From Guillardia theta CCMP2712 (taxonomy: Eukaryota > Cryptophyceae > Pyrenomonadales > Geminigeraceae), in assembly GCF_000315625.1 (NCBI RefSeq), contig NW_005434596.1, positions 244,014-308,013 on the forward strand: a DNA stretch of 64,000 nt. The letters are read 5' to 3'. How positions within the stretch are numbered: the stretch's first letter is position 1; each line of letters opens with the position of its first letter. The position numbers were made by a program, and so were the translations under genes. The notes under the pieces were generated by a model, which saw only the letters and a program-made list of their open reading frames with translations, did not search any database and had not been told where the DNA came from. This document shows, piece after piece, positions 1 through 12,300 of the stretch.

Positions 1-155
<155 letters not shown>

Positions 156-165
156 CCTCTCAAAC

Positions 166-828
166 CTTGTCAGGAGGGTTCATGGCCTTGAGCAAGAAGC
201 TCTCAATGAATCCGAGGGACAAGGCCTTGATCTGCAAGCAGAGCTCCTCCAGCGGGGTTCGAAGGATCTCAGGAACTTGATATTCCTAAAGAAATGTCAG
301 TCTCCTCCTCCTCCTCCTCCATATCCTCCTCCTCTCCCCTCCTCTCCTCTCCCTCTCCCTTCCCATTTCCATCCTCCTCCCATATCGAACTCGTTACCCC
401 TTTGAAAGTGCATCCTCTCCTCTCCTCTCCTCTCCTCTCCTCTCCTTCACTTCTCCTCGCCGCTTATCCCCTCCCGTCCTCACCTCCATCTTCTCATGCA
501 CAGAGCTGGGATATAGCTTGTAACAAACTCCGTCCTGCCTGCATATCAGAGGAGGGGGCAAGGGGGAGGAGAGGAGGGAGGAAGAGGAAGAGGAAGAGGA
601 AGAGGAAGAGGAAGAGGAAGAGGAAGAGGATTACTTGAATTCTTCCCGCTCGTCCCCTGGGTCAGGATTAGGAGGAAACAAGAGGAACGGGGCAGAGGAC
701 AGACCGTCGTTGCCTTGCTGCTGCTTGCGACGCCCATATGGGGAGGAGGCAGGCAAGGTCGTTGACAGGGTCATACGTTTTCTGGGAGACAAGGTGAGGA
801 GAAGTAGAGGAGAGGGTTGTTGGGGAGC

Positions 829-901
<73 letters not shown>

Positions 902-1118
902 GGGGCAGAAGGAGCAGGAGGAGCAGGAGGAGCAGGAGAACGAGGTTTATCACCTGCTTGACTTTCCCTGTGTCAACAACGAAGACAATGTCGTCGATTG
1001 TAATTGAAGTCTCAGCAATGTTGGTCGATAAGATCACCTGCAAGACAAAAAAATCAAGACAATTATAAGCCTCCTCTGCCTCCTCAATCCTCCCTCTTCT
1101 TTCATCTCCCTTCCCTGC

Positions 1119-1187
<69 letters not shown>

Positions 1188-1512
1188 CCTCCTCCTGCTC
1201 CTCCTCCTCATCATCATCATCATCATCACCCCTCCTCCTCCCTCCTCCTCCTCAGCACCATTCTTACATTCTCTTCCTCCTAGCCCCCGGGCCCTCACCT
1301 TGCGGATTCCTGGAGGAGGACGATCGAAGATTTCGCGCTGGTTGACAGTTGGCATGGAGCCATGGAGGGGAAGCACGCGGACCCTCCTGCTGTCTCCGAG
1401 GATGCGACTTTCTTTAGACTTGTCCTGCCATGGAGCATGAAAAGGATGAAGGAGGGAGGGTGAGAGGGGTGCGGGGAGGAGGAGGAGGAGGATGACGATG
1501 AGGATGAGGACG

Positions 1513-1555
<43 letters not shown>

Positions 1556-4100
1556 GGAGGAGGAGGAGGAGGAGGAGGAGGAGGAGGAGGAGGAGGAGGA
1601 GGAGGAGGAGGAGGAGGAGGATATGAAGGACTTACCAGCAGCTTCGAGATCTCGTCCCATCCAGTGAGGAAGACGAGGACGGCACCGTCTCTCTGTCCCT
1701 CACAGATGAATTCGAGGGTAGACAAGACTGTAAGTGAAGGAAGTCAGAGGAGGAGGCGAGGCTGAAACACTGAAGGAGGATTGTTGGAGAGAGGTAGGAA
1801 AGAAGATGAAGAGGAGGATGAGAAGGATGCCGTAGAAAACGAGGAAGGGAAAGGAGAGGAGAAAGGGGAGGAAAAGAGAGAAGAGGGTGGGGAAGGAGGG
1901 AGAGGGAGAAGGCAAGGAGGAAGGAGGAAGGGGTAAGGAGGACGAAGGGGAGTGGGAGAAGGGAACCAGAATCCAAACAAAGATGGAACGGATGCAGCAA
2001 CAAAGAGTAGAGAGCGAAGGAGGGGTAGGAGGGAGGTAGGAGGACGCTCCTTACCGACGTCAAGGTCCGTCTTGTCCGGGTCCCAGTTCAGCAGGTTTTG
2101 CTTCGTCCGGTTCGAGTACTTGGCATACCTCGTCGACAACTCCTCCTCCTGCAGACGCTCGATGCTGTTGACTGGAGCTGTCCCGCTGTTGGTGTTACTC
2201 GACTTCTCTCTCATCTTCGCCCTCTCCATCCGGAAGTTCCTGTCCTCCCTTCCTCCCTCCCGCTGTCCGCGGAGGCGATCTGCATGTTGGGGTTCTGCTC
2301 CAGGAGGTCCTCGAGGAACACATCCTGCACCGGGAACGTGAAGCCGGGGATGTGGAGGAGGGGACAGCCCGAGAAGTACTCTTGGAAGTGCTGAGCGTTC
2401 AGCGTCGCGCTCATCAGGACGATCTTGAGGGAGGGGTTGGCGCGCAGCAGGTCCTTGAGGATGATGAGGATGAAATCTTCGTTGATCCCTCGCTCGTGGA
2501 TCTCGTCGACTATCACGTGCGAGACCCCCGAGAGCTCTGGGTCGACCACCAGCCGTCGCAGCAGCACCCCCTGTGAGCTCCGTCACCCCACTGGCAACCA
2601 CCCATCCTCCCTCCTACATCCCCCATCCCTTCCTACCTCCATTCCCCCCTTCCTTCCCCCATGCCTGCCCCCTCCCCCCCGCCTGCCTTCCTCTTCCCCT
2701 TCCTCCCTGGTGTACTGCCAGAACCTCTCCCTCCCGTCCTCGTACTTGGCCTCTCCCTCCCGTCCTCGTACTTGGCCTCCTCCTCTGACTCACCGTCGTG
2801 CAGAACAAGAGCCTCGTTCGCTCGGATCGTTTCACTTCCAGTCTGATCTGATAGCCCACCGTGTCCCCCAACGTCTCGCACCTCTCGTTTGCCACCCTGT
2901 CAGCGACCGATATGGCGGAGATGCGGCGAGGTTGAGTGCAGATGATATTGCATTGCGATCCCAGCCCTTGGGCGTCCATATCGTCGAGGATGAACTGAGG
3001 CACCTGCGTCGTCTTCCCGCAGCCAGTCTCACCGCTCACGACGACGACGCGGGACGATCGGATCACGGACAGCACCTCCTCTCTCATGGAGAAGGACGGA
3101 AGCCGCTTCCTCCCCTCCATCATCTTCTTCATGTCCGACCTCGAGCTCCGCGCCTCGAGCTCCTCTCTCAGCTTGTTGTTGACGGCAGGGTCGTTGACGG
3201 GCTCGCGGCTGCCCTCCACCTTGCGGACCTGGGCCAACGTGTCAACCCATCACCTCAAGTCGCACATTGCAAGCATGCAATGATGTACTACTTTGCCTCT
3301 TCGGGCTCCGCACATCATTGCTCGCTTTCGCTTCACCTGTGACGACGGCACCTCCGAACATGCGGTAGAACCTCCTCCTTGCTTGTCAAAGTCATATTCA
3401 CCGTCATCATCCCACGCGCCGTCGTCCTCTTCTCCTGCGTCGTCTCGGATGTTCTCCGGCCCTGCGGTCGAGATCTGCTGAAGGGCTCTCTCCACTGACG
3501 CCTTGGCTCTGTTCGACATGTCCACACTCTGCACTTGCGTCTTCTTCTCGAGCCTCTTGTCGAGATCAGGACGATAGTTGGGCAGAGGAGTCTTGCTCAC
3601 GGCGACCACCTGTCACGTAAGGATGAGCAAGAGGACGAGAACAAAGGTCAGGAGGAGGAAGATCAGGAGTAAGAGAAAGAGGAGGAGGAGGAGGAGGAGG
3701 AGAGGACTGTTGAAATCAACATTAACGTCAACATTAACATCAACATCAACGTATCAGCTCCACAAGTGTCATATAGGAAGCAGGACCCGTCCACTCACCG
3801 TACTTCTCCCCTTCCCATACGTCTTGCTGTACAGCTGCAGCTCCTGCGCTACCTGGTGGACCAGGTCGACGCTACCCCGCGATATCTCATTGAAGATAAT
3901 CTCTTTGCTCTGTCCCCCTTGCAACCCGGACAACTGGCGTCTGACGGTAGACTCGTCCATGTCCGGTACATTCCTATCCGAGCTCTCCCTCATCTCCTGC
4001 AGCTTCGCTCGTCTCCACTCTGGATCCCACCATCGCTGACCGCCCCCCCCCTTCCCCCTCCCCTTCCCCCTCCTCCTCCTCCTCCTCCTCTTCCTCGCAT
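166..4100 (-). CDS. DEAH-box RNA/G4 helicase, DHX36/plant DExH-type (partial at C-terminus)
   Basis: ATP-dependent 3'-5' RNA helicase of the DHX36/DHX57/plant DExH group. Exons read on the minus strand: about 4100-3799 (Gly-rich start, [14 protein letters not shown]), 3609-3337 ([16 protein letters not shown]), 3228-2794 (Walker [19 protein letters not shown]), 2570 to about 2266 ([15 protein letters not shown]), 2239-2055, 1727-1636 ([13 protein letters not shown]), 1424-1299 (LPLHGSMP), 1037-954 ([13 protein letters not shown]), 781-705, a 22-nt exon 656-635 (GRAGRIQ), 534-484, and 285-166 ([16 protein letters not shown]). All junctions listed except exon 4/5 have GT-AG ends and compatible phases. 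The HA2/OB-fold C-terminus lies beyond the left edge. Two oddities: the Gly-rich start and the WWDPEW segment lie in different frames across a C9 run at 4043-4051, and no phase-compatible GT donor joins exons 4 and 5. The family call is secure; the exact 5' end is not. Confidence 0.9.
581..630. repeat. (GAAGAG)n hexanucleotide repeat
   Basis: About eight units of GAAGAG sit in the intron just 3' of the helicase microexon (minus strand). Confidence 0.9.
635..656 (-). other. 22-nt microexon encoding helicase motif VI
   Basis: The upstream exon ends at 705 with a split Arg codon (CG). The microexon supplies the third base and then Gly-Arg-Ala-Gly-Arg-Ile-Gln, and the next exon starts at 534 with DGVCYKLYP. 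It is flanked by CCCAG on its 5' side and GTAATC on its 3' side. Without it the conserved QRRGRAGR motif would be destroyed, so the microexon is required for an active helicase. Confidence 0.8.
829..900. repeat. (ATG)n trinucleotide repeat
   Basis: A pure run of 24 ATG units lies in the helicase intron between exons 1037-954 and 781-705. Spurious poly-Met and poly-Ile ORFs arise from it. Confidence 0.95.
1121..1230. repeat. (CTGCTC)n hexanucleotide repeat
   Basis: About twelve CTGCTC units are followed by CTC and ATC triplets, in the helicase intron between exons 1424-1299 and 1037-954. Confidence 0.93.
1489..1622. repeat. (GAT)n/(GAG)n compound repeat
   Basis: GAT and GAC triplets pass directly into a long GAG array inside the helicase intron between exons 1727-1636 and 1424-1299. 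Confidence 0.93.
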
Positions 4101-5267
4101 TTGAAATGTCCTCACGAGCCCAGGGCAGCCTCTACTGCAGCCTATAAGAGCAAGAAACAGTGAGAGGCAGACTTGGAGACACAGTGACGGCCTCCTTCGG
4201 GACCCGGGCATTCTACCCCAGCTCCTTCAGCTTTCATGGGATCCCTCTCCTACTCTCAGATCGCCACACCTGCTTGCTCCCGTTCACCGTTCTACAAGAA
4301 AAAGGCAAGGTCCTTGTCATGAATCATCCTTCTTTCGTCAAGTGCACAAAACTGCTGCTGCTGCTGCTGCTGCTCCAGTACTTCCTGTCCTCTTCCTCCT
4401 CCTCTTCCTGTTCTTCCCCTTGCTCCTGTTCCTGCTCCACATTCTAGCCCTCGCATCCAACAAATGCACCTGCCTCTTCTTTTCTGCCGTAACATGCGGT
4501 CCTTTTGCTTCACCTCGAATGAAGTTTCTGCTGCTGATGATGTTCAACCCTTTCCTCTCGCCCTCCCCGTCCTTTCTCTCCATCTCTCTCCTCCTCCTTC
4601 TCATCATCATCATCTCCTTGTCCTCGTCCTCGTCCTCGTCCTCCTTGTGCTCCTCCTCCTCCTCCTCCTCCTCCTCCTCCTCCTCCTCCTCCTCCTTCTC
4701 CTTACCATCATCGCCATCGTCACCAGGTACACGTGCATAGTCCAACTCTGCACCTCGTTCACTCCAAAGTCACCCACCCCTACTCAGATACTACCCCTAC
4801 CACCTCTAGGATAATAAAATTTCCGTTATCCACCCCATAGATTTCACCCCTACCCCCAAGTGCTATCACGAGTATATGCGACTCTATGCCGCTCTCTGTC
4901 TGGGACTCCTGCGACTGGCGATGGCAACGGGGCCACCAGAGAGGTCAGAGGAGGAGGAGGAGGAGGAGGAGGAGGAGGAGAGGGGGAGGAGGGGGAGGAG
5001 GAGGAGGAGGACAAGAAGCAGAAGCAGAAAGAGGGAGGAGGAGGATACTGGAAGATTTGTTTCGCCCAGTCTGTTTCATGCTCTCTACTGCCAGTTTCAC
5101 CATTTCTGAATCGGCTGGACCAGACAGTGACCGGCATGATGCTTTGAACATACATGGGATCATGGCAGGTAGTTGCAATATGCCATCGGCACATGCTCTT
5201 ACTTTCTTCTCTGTCCTCTCTTCCTTCGTTATCTGATGTTTGGACCGCTCTTGCTCTGTCACATCAG
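4101..5267. other. Divergent gap between helicase and TYW5, with repeats and C-rich island
   Basis: This head-to-head region holds (CTG)n at 4351-4372, (GTCCTC)n and (CTC)n at 4617-4697, and GAG-rich repeats at 4952-5045. A C-rich island at 4770-4862 contains several ACCCCTACC-type motifs around an AT-rich TAATAAAATTT core. A short hydrophobic ORF starting with ATG at 4876 (RLYAALCLGLLRLAMATG) could be a 5' exon or signal peptide of the downstream gene, but the splice phases I tried do not join it cleanly. Both genes' promoters probably lie here. Confidence 0.6.
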
Positions 5268-7163
5268 GTAGCTGCCATCGAGTTCGCGTGATCGACAGCT
5301 GCACTCCCAACCTGTTCCGCGCGGAGGTCGAGCATGCAAGAGAGCCGGCGATCTTGCGTGGATTGTGCATAGGGAAGGTAACAGGAGAAGGACGAAGCCT
5401 GGTGCTGAGACTTGACGGCAACCCAGTGCTTGCAAACTTGGACACCCGAGCACGTTGCCGAGCGAGGAGGGAGCAGAGTGGGTTCATCTTGGGAGGGAGA
5501 CGCGGACCTTATCCTCTTGCAACTCAGGATGTCAGCGTCCACGTTTCTGTCAACGACAGGATGGACTTCATTGCGAAGAACTTCGAGTACAAGACCTTGC
5601 CCTTCTGCGAGCTCATCAAGAGGTAGGCGCTCCCTGCTACCTCGCCTCCTTGCCTGCTCCCTGCTGAAGGGATCCGTCCAGGGCCGCGCACGGGTGCAAC
5701 GCAGACAAAGTGGAGGTAACCGCCTGCTCCTGCTCCTGCTCTCTGTCGACGTGATGGGTGGGCAGGGAGGCGACGAGATGAAGGTGGAGGGAAGAGCGGA
5801 TGGGGCCGGCGGGGCAGACGCTGAGAGGGAAGAGGGTGAGAAAGCTGGGGACGCGCAAGGGCCAGCAAGGACGCAGGTTGAGAAGGACGAGGTGGAGAGA
5901 AGGAGAGGATACTTCCTTGGACCAGAGGAGAAGTATTATATGAGAGCACTCGGTCTGTTACAGTCTTTCCTTGTGTCTTACTCCCTGCCTCTCCCTTCTT
6001 CCTGCCTGCCCATCCCTCTCTGCCTTTTTCTCTGCTCCCTCCCTCCCTCCTCTTTCTGTCTCCCTCTGCCTCCCTCTCCCTCCCTCTCCCTCCCTCTCCC
6101 TTCCATTTCCTTTCGCTTCCTCTCTTCCTCTCTCCCCGTTTGCTACCCTCTTGATTAGCTCCATTGCAGGCAAAGATCCCCGGAAGGACATCGCAGACTT
6201 CGCTTCAGATTTCCCTCTGCTGGCTGAGGAGGTTGATATCCCTCCTCTCTTCGATCGGGATGCTTACTTCAGCTCCGTCTTGCGGTTAGAACGATCATCC
6301 CCTCCCTCCCTCCCTCCTCCCTCCCTCCCTCCCTCCCTCCCTCCCTCCCGTCTCCTCGCTCCTCGTCTCACTGTCCTACTCCTCTGCCGTTGCGTTCACA
6401 TGCCAGGATAGGGTTGGCTCTCCAGGAATTCACTTGTGGACGCACTACGATGTCATGGACAACGCTCTTATCCAAGTCAAGAAGCTCATGATCGACTACA
6501 ATGCTGACAAGATGAGCAGGTGACTGGAAGGAAGCGAGTTGTCCTCTTTTCTCCTCAGGTGTAAACGCACCTGCCAGTTTGGGTTGAGCGGGTGTGATGA
6601 CATGGCAGGATGCTGATAACCTCTACATGGTTGGCGACAAGTCCGCAGTCCTAGACATCGACAACCCTGGTGCCCTCCTCCCTCTTGAGGCACAGGCTAC
6701 CCCTAACTCGGTGCTTCTAAGATCTCACCCGCTTCCCTCTCTTCCGCCATGCCAGGCCCTACGAATGCATCATGGAGCCTGGTTTTCGCTCATTGCCATG
6801 TAGCTCGCTCACTCTCGTTGGGCAGGAGACGTACTCTTCATACCAGCCCTCTGGTTCCATAATGTCGTCTCCCTCGATTTTTCCATCGCCGTCAACGTCT
6901 TTTGGCGGCATCTGCCGAGGTACCACATCCTGCTTCACCTCTCCATCTTCTTGGTGACATCTTGTTGACTTGATCTCAGGGATATGTACGACGGCAAGGA
7001 CACCTATGGCAACAGAGATCCGCTCCCTGCTAACCGCGCGATGCAACAAGTCGGTACTCTGATCAAGACCCTGGAAACCCTGCCAGCGGACCACCGGGAC
7101 TTTTACGCGAGAAAGATAGTGAGGAAGATTCAAGAGAGTTGCTATGCGGACAGTTTGGAATGA
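5268..7163 (+). CDS. TYW5: JmjC tRNA wybutosine hydroxylase, TYW5-like
   Basis: Fe(II)/2-oxoglutarate hydroxylase that acts on the wybutosine side chain of tRNA-Phe position 37 (role from the TYW5 family). The exon chain giving a continuous protein is 5268?-5377, 5427-5477, 5528-5622, 5870-5952, 6170-6284, 6412-6475, 6520-6558, 6609-6669, 6722-6781, 6826-6919 and 6980-7163. Diagnostic segments in order are [40 protein letters not shown] (Fe ligands H and D), [37 protein letters not shown] (third ligand region) and [18 protein letters not shown]. Several introns are only 44-52 nt. The first exon is unresolved because no ATG precedes the 5268 acceptor in frame. It converges on the next gene with a 92-bp gap. 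Family assignment is strong from the full co-linear motif order. Confidence 0.9.
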
Positions 7164-7255
7164 ATCAATCGCATTACATTGAATATTGACTGTGCACTGT
7201 TGGAACAATCCGTGAGTGGTCTTAAGGACTTTACTATGATACAAAATCAACACAT

Positions 7256-8296
7256 CTACTTTGACACAACGCTCGTAATGGGAAGAAAGCTCTCGATACT
7301 CGCGACGGCCCGATTGCCCATCTCGGGTCTCAGAGTTTTGGCTGGACGTGCATACTCGACATTAGAGAACCCTCGCTTCAACCCGGACATGGTCTCAATC
7401 GCAGAGTCTGATCCAGCAGGTGAGACTGATCCGTCCTCCCGACCCATCGTTGTGTCACAAGGAGCTGAGTGAGTTCTCTGCATCCTGACGGCCTTGGACT
7501 TGGGCTTCCCTGTGGACTTATACTTGTCGCATGCGTAAAGAAGTTCTTCATGATCAGTCCACATGGTCTTGGTGAGTTCGGCACCCAGCTTTCTTGTCCA
7601 GATGTCTCTCACCGCCTGTGCGGTGATGTGGAATAGATCAGCGACAACGGCTGATCTTCCTGCAGACGCTTGCTCCATGGCCCCTGAGCCGCAAGTCTGG
7701 CGGGAACGCAGAGCGTAGACTTGAAGGACTTGATCCTTCGTCAACCATTGCCCGTTCACACTGATGCCATCAACAACAGGCTCTGCCACAACAGTCGCAA
7801 TAGCTTGCTGAGCTGGAAGGTTTGCCTGCTGCTGAGAAACATGATGGTGGACTTGGCCGAGAAACGTAGAGGGAAAATTGTTGGCCAGTTGTTGCTTGTT
7901 CAGTTGCGCAGCTTGCATTTGCTGCAAGTTCGCAGCAGTGAGCGGCGATGGCAAGGGGCTGACATTCACATTCATGCCGGAAGCCATGCTAGTTGGAATG
8001 TTTAAACGGAATGGAAAACCTTGGCTAGTCGTCTGTATCGTCTGTTGGTTGCGTGCTGCGTAGTTCAGCTGGGAGGCCATGTTTGCCACGTTCGACTTCA
8101 TCTGAGAGAAGTCTGTGGTCAACGAGCCATTTGACTGCATGGCTTGCAACGCGCTTGCAGTAGCCAACATGCTCTGCATGTCCCTAGCGGTGAAGGCCGA
8201 GTTGTCCTGAAGGCCGAACTTGTTTCTGTTCTGGTCAAGGGTGTTGCTATGTATCACGTCCTGCTGTGCACGGGAAGCGAGGAATGCTGCCAACAT
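7256..8296 (-). CDS. Intronless HTH-domain protein (AVRDIW-type)
   Basis: A single-exon 346-residue protein. The N-terminal half is Gln/Asn/Ala-rich and low in complexity. Around residues 180-240 is a compact helical module with LTKDQVLQVYALRSRQ followed by HITAQAVRDIW. I recognise this as the homeodomain-like helix-turn-helix module ending in AVRDIW that is frequent in stramenopile, haptophyte and cryptophyte proteins (recollection, not a search). The C-terminus is basic and Ser-rich and ends SVVSK. A DNA-binding regulatory role is inference. The gene is intronless, unlike its neighbours, and divergent from the giant gene. Confidence 0.6.
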   Translation of the reverse strand: MLAAFLASRAQQDVIHSNTLDQNRNKFGLQDNSAFTARDMQSMLATASALQAMQSNGSLTTDFSQMKSNVANMASQLNYAARNQQTIQTTSQGFPFRLNIPTSMASGMNVNVSPLPSPLTAANLQQMQAAQLNKQQLANNFPSTFLGQVHHHVSQQQANLPAQQAIATVVAEPVVDGISVNGQWLTKDQVLQVYALRSRQTCGSGAMEQASAGRSAVVADLFHITAQAVRDIWTRKLGAELTKTMWTDHEELLYACDKYKSTGKPKSKAVRMQRTHSAPCDTTMGREDGSVSPAGSDSAIETMSGLKRGFSNVEYARPAKTLRPEMGNRAVASIESFLPITSVVSK

Positions 8297-9353
8297 AGAG
8301 GCGTCGAGAGATTGTGAGGGCGCTATCTTTAGAGCTTGCGAAGAGATGGGGAAGATACAGAGATGGAGTTCTTCTGCGGGAGGAGCAGAACTAGCTAGCA
8401 GGAAGACGTGCAGTCGAAAGTGCGAGGATGGAAGAGGAGGCGAAGAACTGGTTTAAAAAGAGCAAGGGGGTGGAGTCCAATAATGGGGGGTAGGGGTTAT
8501 CACCCTACCTCGTGGATGAGTGCTTGGAGTTTACTCATCAAGAATCGACGTCACTTCACCCCTAAATAATCAAAATAATTACTTGAAAGTGTATGGTGGG
8601 GTCCACCACCATCAACTGAATCCACATCATGTTGGAGGGAAATTTGAGAAGGTTCAGGGTCCAAGGGGGGTGGCATCTGTGACACATCGTTCGGCTGTAA
8701 GCTCCGAAAGTGCAGGCGGGATATCGGGCAAAGGCTCCGTGGCTGACATTATGCGGTATAAAATCTTAACGCTTCGAGACTTGAGTAAAACATGAGCAGC
8801 GCCAAATCATAGCCTTTGGGGTTTCTGTCCACCTGAATTACTACCAATGGTCACGCGGTCAGATCAATAATATGATATAGAACCTCTATATGGTTTTAAT
8901 TTGACTTACAAATATGTAAATACGCGTGATGCTCAATGCACGAGGGCGTCAGCTCCGTAGGAGTCTGTTCGCATGGATCGGAGCACGGATACCACACTTG
9001 AATCCACTCGTGACCTGCGCCTCGAAATAACTCGAGTTCTACGGTTTAATTGGGTTGTAAAGATATCTCAGTATAACGGATGGTTCGTTTTTAAGGCCGG
9101 TTTATAAAAATTGCGGTGGCCTTGTGGTTTTGCAGGGGTAGGGGAAGGGGGGTGGTGGGGTCATCAGGTGTTTTGAAATGACTATGTTATCCCCACCATT
9201 ATCCACGGTGATGGAGGGGTAGAAAGAAGAAATGGTTCTGTAGAGGGTAGGGTGATCTAACTTCCCTCGTACGAAGAGGGTGGGGTGCTACAGGGGCTGC
9301 TAGGCAGAGTCGGGAGTCACGCAACTACTGCCTGATTACCCACCCTCGCACAG
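8297..9353. other. Divergent gap with G-rich islands; no gene seen
   Basis: No convincing coding region. G-rich islands at 8462-8500, 8590-8670 and 9128-9300 repeat GGGGTAGGGG and GGTGGGGT motifs, the reverse complement of the C-rich islands elsewhere. Between them is an AT-rich stretch near 8870-8930. A missing 5' exon of the giant gene (signal peptide) would be expected here or upstream but I could not identify one. An acceptor, CCCTCGCACAG, precedes 9354. Confidence 0.6.
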
Positions 9354-12300
9354 GAAGGACAGACAGTGTGTACTCGATGTCCATCCAGCCTCTCACATAA
9401 CATATTTGGATCATCCAGTATCTCGGATTGTAACTCATGCGACAAGGGATACTATAACTACGATGGAGTATCCTGCACCCAGTGCCCTGTTAATTCCAAC
9501 ACCACAGTTATCGGGTCTGCTTCCGTCTCCGACTGTCAGTGCAATGTTGGGTATTACATGGATCTGGCACAATATGTGTGTATCTCCTGTGGTCCAAAAC
9601 AAACCACTAGCAGCACGGGCTCTACATCCTCTTCTTCATGTTATTGCTTGGGTAACTACTACAGGGACGCCAACGGATACTGTACTTGCCCGGCGGGAAA
9701 TTACATCGACTCGAACAACGATTGCAAGACCTGCCCTTACAACTCTTACAGCACCTCCATAAACAGTTCTTCTTGCGTACAATGCCAACCGGGCTTTAGG
9801 ACAAGTTCAAAGACCTCAGGATCCTGCTATAGGCTCACCAACCCTTACAACGACAGGAGCGTTGCATATCCTTATTGGACCAATTGTGGAAATTGGGATT
9901 CTATATCACAATATTATTGCGGTTACACGACATGGGGTGTGGGAAAAATAACTTACAAATGGTATTGCCCTGAAGGTACATCACACGTTGTCATATATGA
10001 TTTGAAATCCAATACTGATATCAAGTCATGTACATCTGGTTTGACTACATTGAACACTTCATTGAATTATTACATTCATACACAAACCGGAGGTTATCAA
10101 TCTTATATCTTTGACACGGTGATAGAGCTTGAACTCAACAACTACTACAGGCCGGTAGATACAATATATGAATACATAGGACAGAAGACATGGGTGAGAA
10201 TGATGACATATGGATGGACAATCCCAGAATTGAAGATCAATACAACTACAAATGAAATCATCAGATTTGACAATGGATGCCATCAATTTTCCTACTTGAC
10301 ACTGTACTCTGAAACTGACATCTACACTCCAGCCACTTTGAAATTATCAATAGATTGGTCCAGTCCTGATTACATGTGGCATGAAAATGCAATCATACAC
10401 ATTACGATCGACAAAGATGCCACACCCCCCAAGTCAGTGCAAATCATCATTGAAGGTATATGTAAAAGTTCCATATGCAATGGGCTGGTGGTCTATATTA
10501 CCAAACATAGCTGCGGGGGGACGGGTGAGATATCATGCTCTACAATGTTCTCGAAACCAGTACTTTTGACCTACATGGGTTACGACGGTGTTTATATGCA
10601 ATCCGATGAATATGGGTCGATTGAGGTCAACTACAAGAAGTTTGCCATCTATTACGATAACACTGTGGAGTATGGCCCAACTTATTATGGGACTTACTTC
10701 CATGTCTGTCTATCGCCTTCATATCCTATGCTAAGAAGTCTAGAGGGGATACGTTTCCAATCACAGGTTCCACATTGGTACGAAATCATGAGGTACAAAC
10801 CTTGTTCTTATGGTTACTATGCGACAACCAACGTGAGCGACCCTTGTCAGAAGTGTCCGGTTGGAAAGTTCAGTAATCTAGTCAGCTTCATCCCAGACGA
10901 CCCCGATCTGATGGAAGATGCTTCTTTCATTTGCCAGCCTTGCAAGCCTTACACCACGACCGACCCAACAAAACCTGCATACACTTCCAAGCATTGTATC
11001 TGCGCATCGGACACGATAATCTACAATCCTGCGGAATACCCTAATGCCATAGATTTTACCATAACGGAAAGGAATCTTTACGCTTGGTGTCTTCCCAGTG
11101 ATTGTCCCATTGGTCAATACCATAATATGGATTATTACACAGTATACAACTATGGATATTACAATTTTCTTGGAGGTTACTTGGTTGCTTCTACTACAAT
11201 CATCTTCAACATGACCAATTTCATCCTTCCGTCCAGAACATGCTACCCCTGCCCCTTTTCTCATTACAGAAACAGTAGCATCAGCAGTCAGAGATGTGTT
11301 AGGTGCCCGGAGACAAAAGGAACAAACTTTAAAGGGGCAACCTCCATAGATGACTGCGTCTGTGACCTTGGGTTTTACTTCTCTGTGACGGAAGCCAGAT
11401 GCATACCCTGTGCAATTGGATTCTACAAGGACGTGGCGGGCAATGAAGCATGCACCCCCTGCCCTGCAAACACCTCAACATTGATCGTTGGTGGCAATTC
11501 TTTGATGAGCTGCGTCTGTGACAAAGGATACTATAGCACGCAAGATGACCAATGCGTTCCCTGCGCAGTAAAGACTTACAAGGCCGTGAAAGGAAATAAT
11601 ATTGAATGTGTAGAGTGCCCAGGGGACTCTACCACCGAGTCTATTGCCTCACCCGACTTTTCCGCGTGCAAGTGCGGTCCTGGATACAAAGGAGTGGATG
11701 GTAGCAATTGTGAACTTTGTCCTTCTGGCACTTTCAAGCAAACTTACGGAAACTACCCTTGTATCAACTGTACTGACACCTACGTGACCGTGGATGACGG
11801 GACTGGGAACCAGGGGTGCTTCTGCAACTATGGCAACTACCAGGATGTAACCGGAATGTGTGTCAACTGCCCAATCAACACCTACAAGGACACCATATCG
11901 AACAGCCCGGCATGCACTCCTTGCACCAACAATAGCATAACTTTACAAGAGGCTTCGACAAGTGTTTCATCCTGCCTCTGCGAGCCAAGGTATGGGCTCA
12001 ACAGCGACGGCGAATGTGTGAAATGCCCAAGCAACACCTACCGGAGTGGTTACAGCAGGAGCGCTTGCGTAGGATGCCCACTATATTCAACCAGCCAGGG
12101 ATTTTCTGTCAAGGAGGATTGTGTATGCAACGCCGGTTACACGGGCCCCAACGGTGGTCCTTGCATCCCTTGCAATGACCGCACTTACAAGCCCCTACCC
12201 GGGAATGCCAATTGTACCTCCTGTCCCAGCAATACGGTATCCGCGCTTGCCTCCGTATCCGTCAACTCTTGCATCTGCAAGCCCGGTTATTTTGGCCCCG

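Noticed and set aside
294-638. 114-codon Ser/Pro-rich ORF opposite the helicase
   Set aside because: Overlaps helicase exons and pyrimidine-rich introns; composition is simply (TCC)n.
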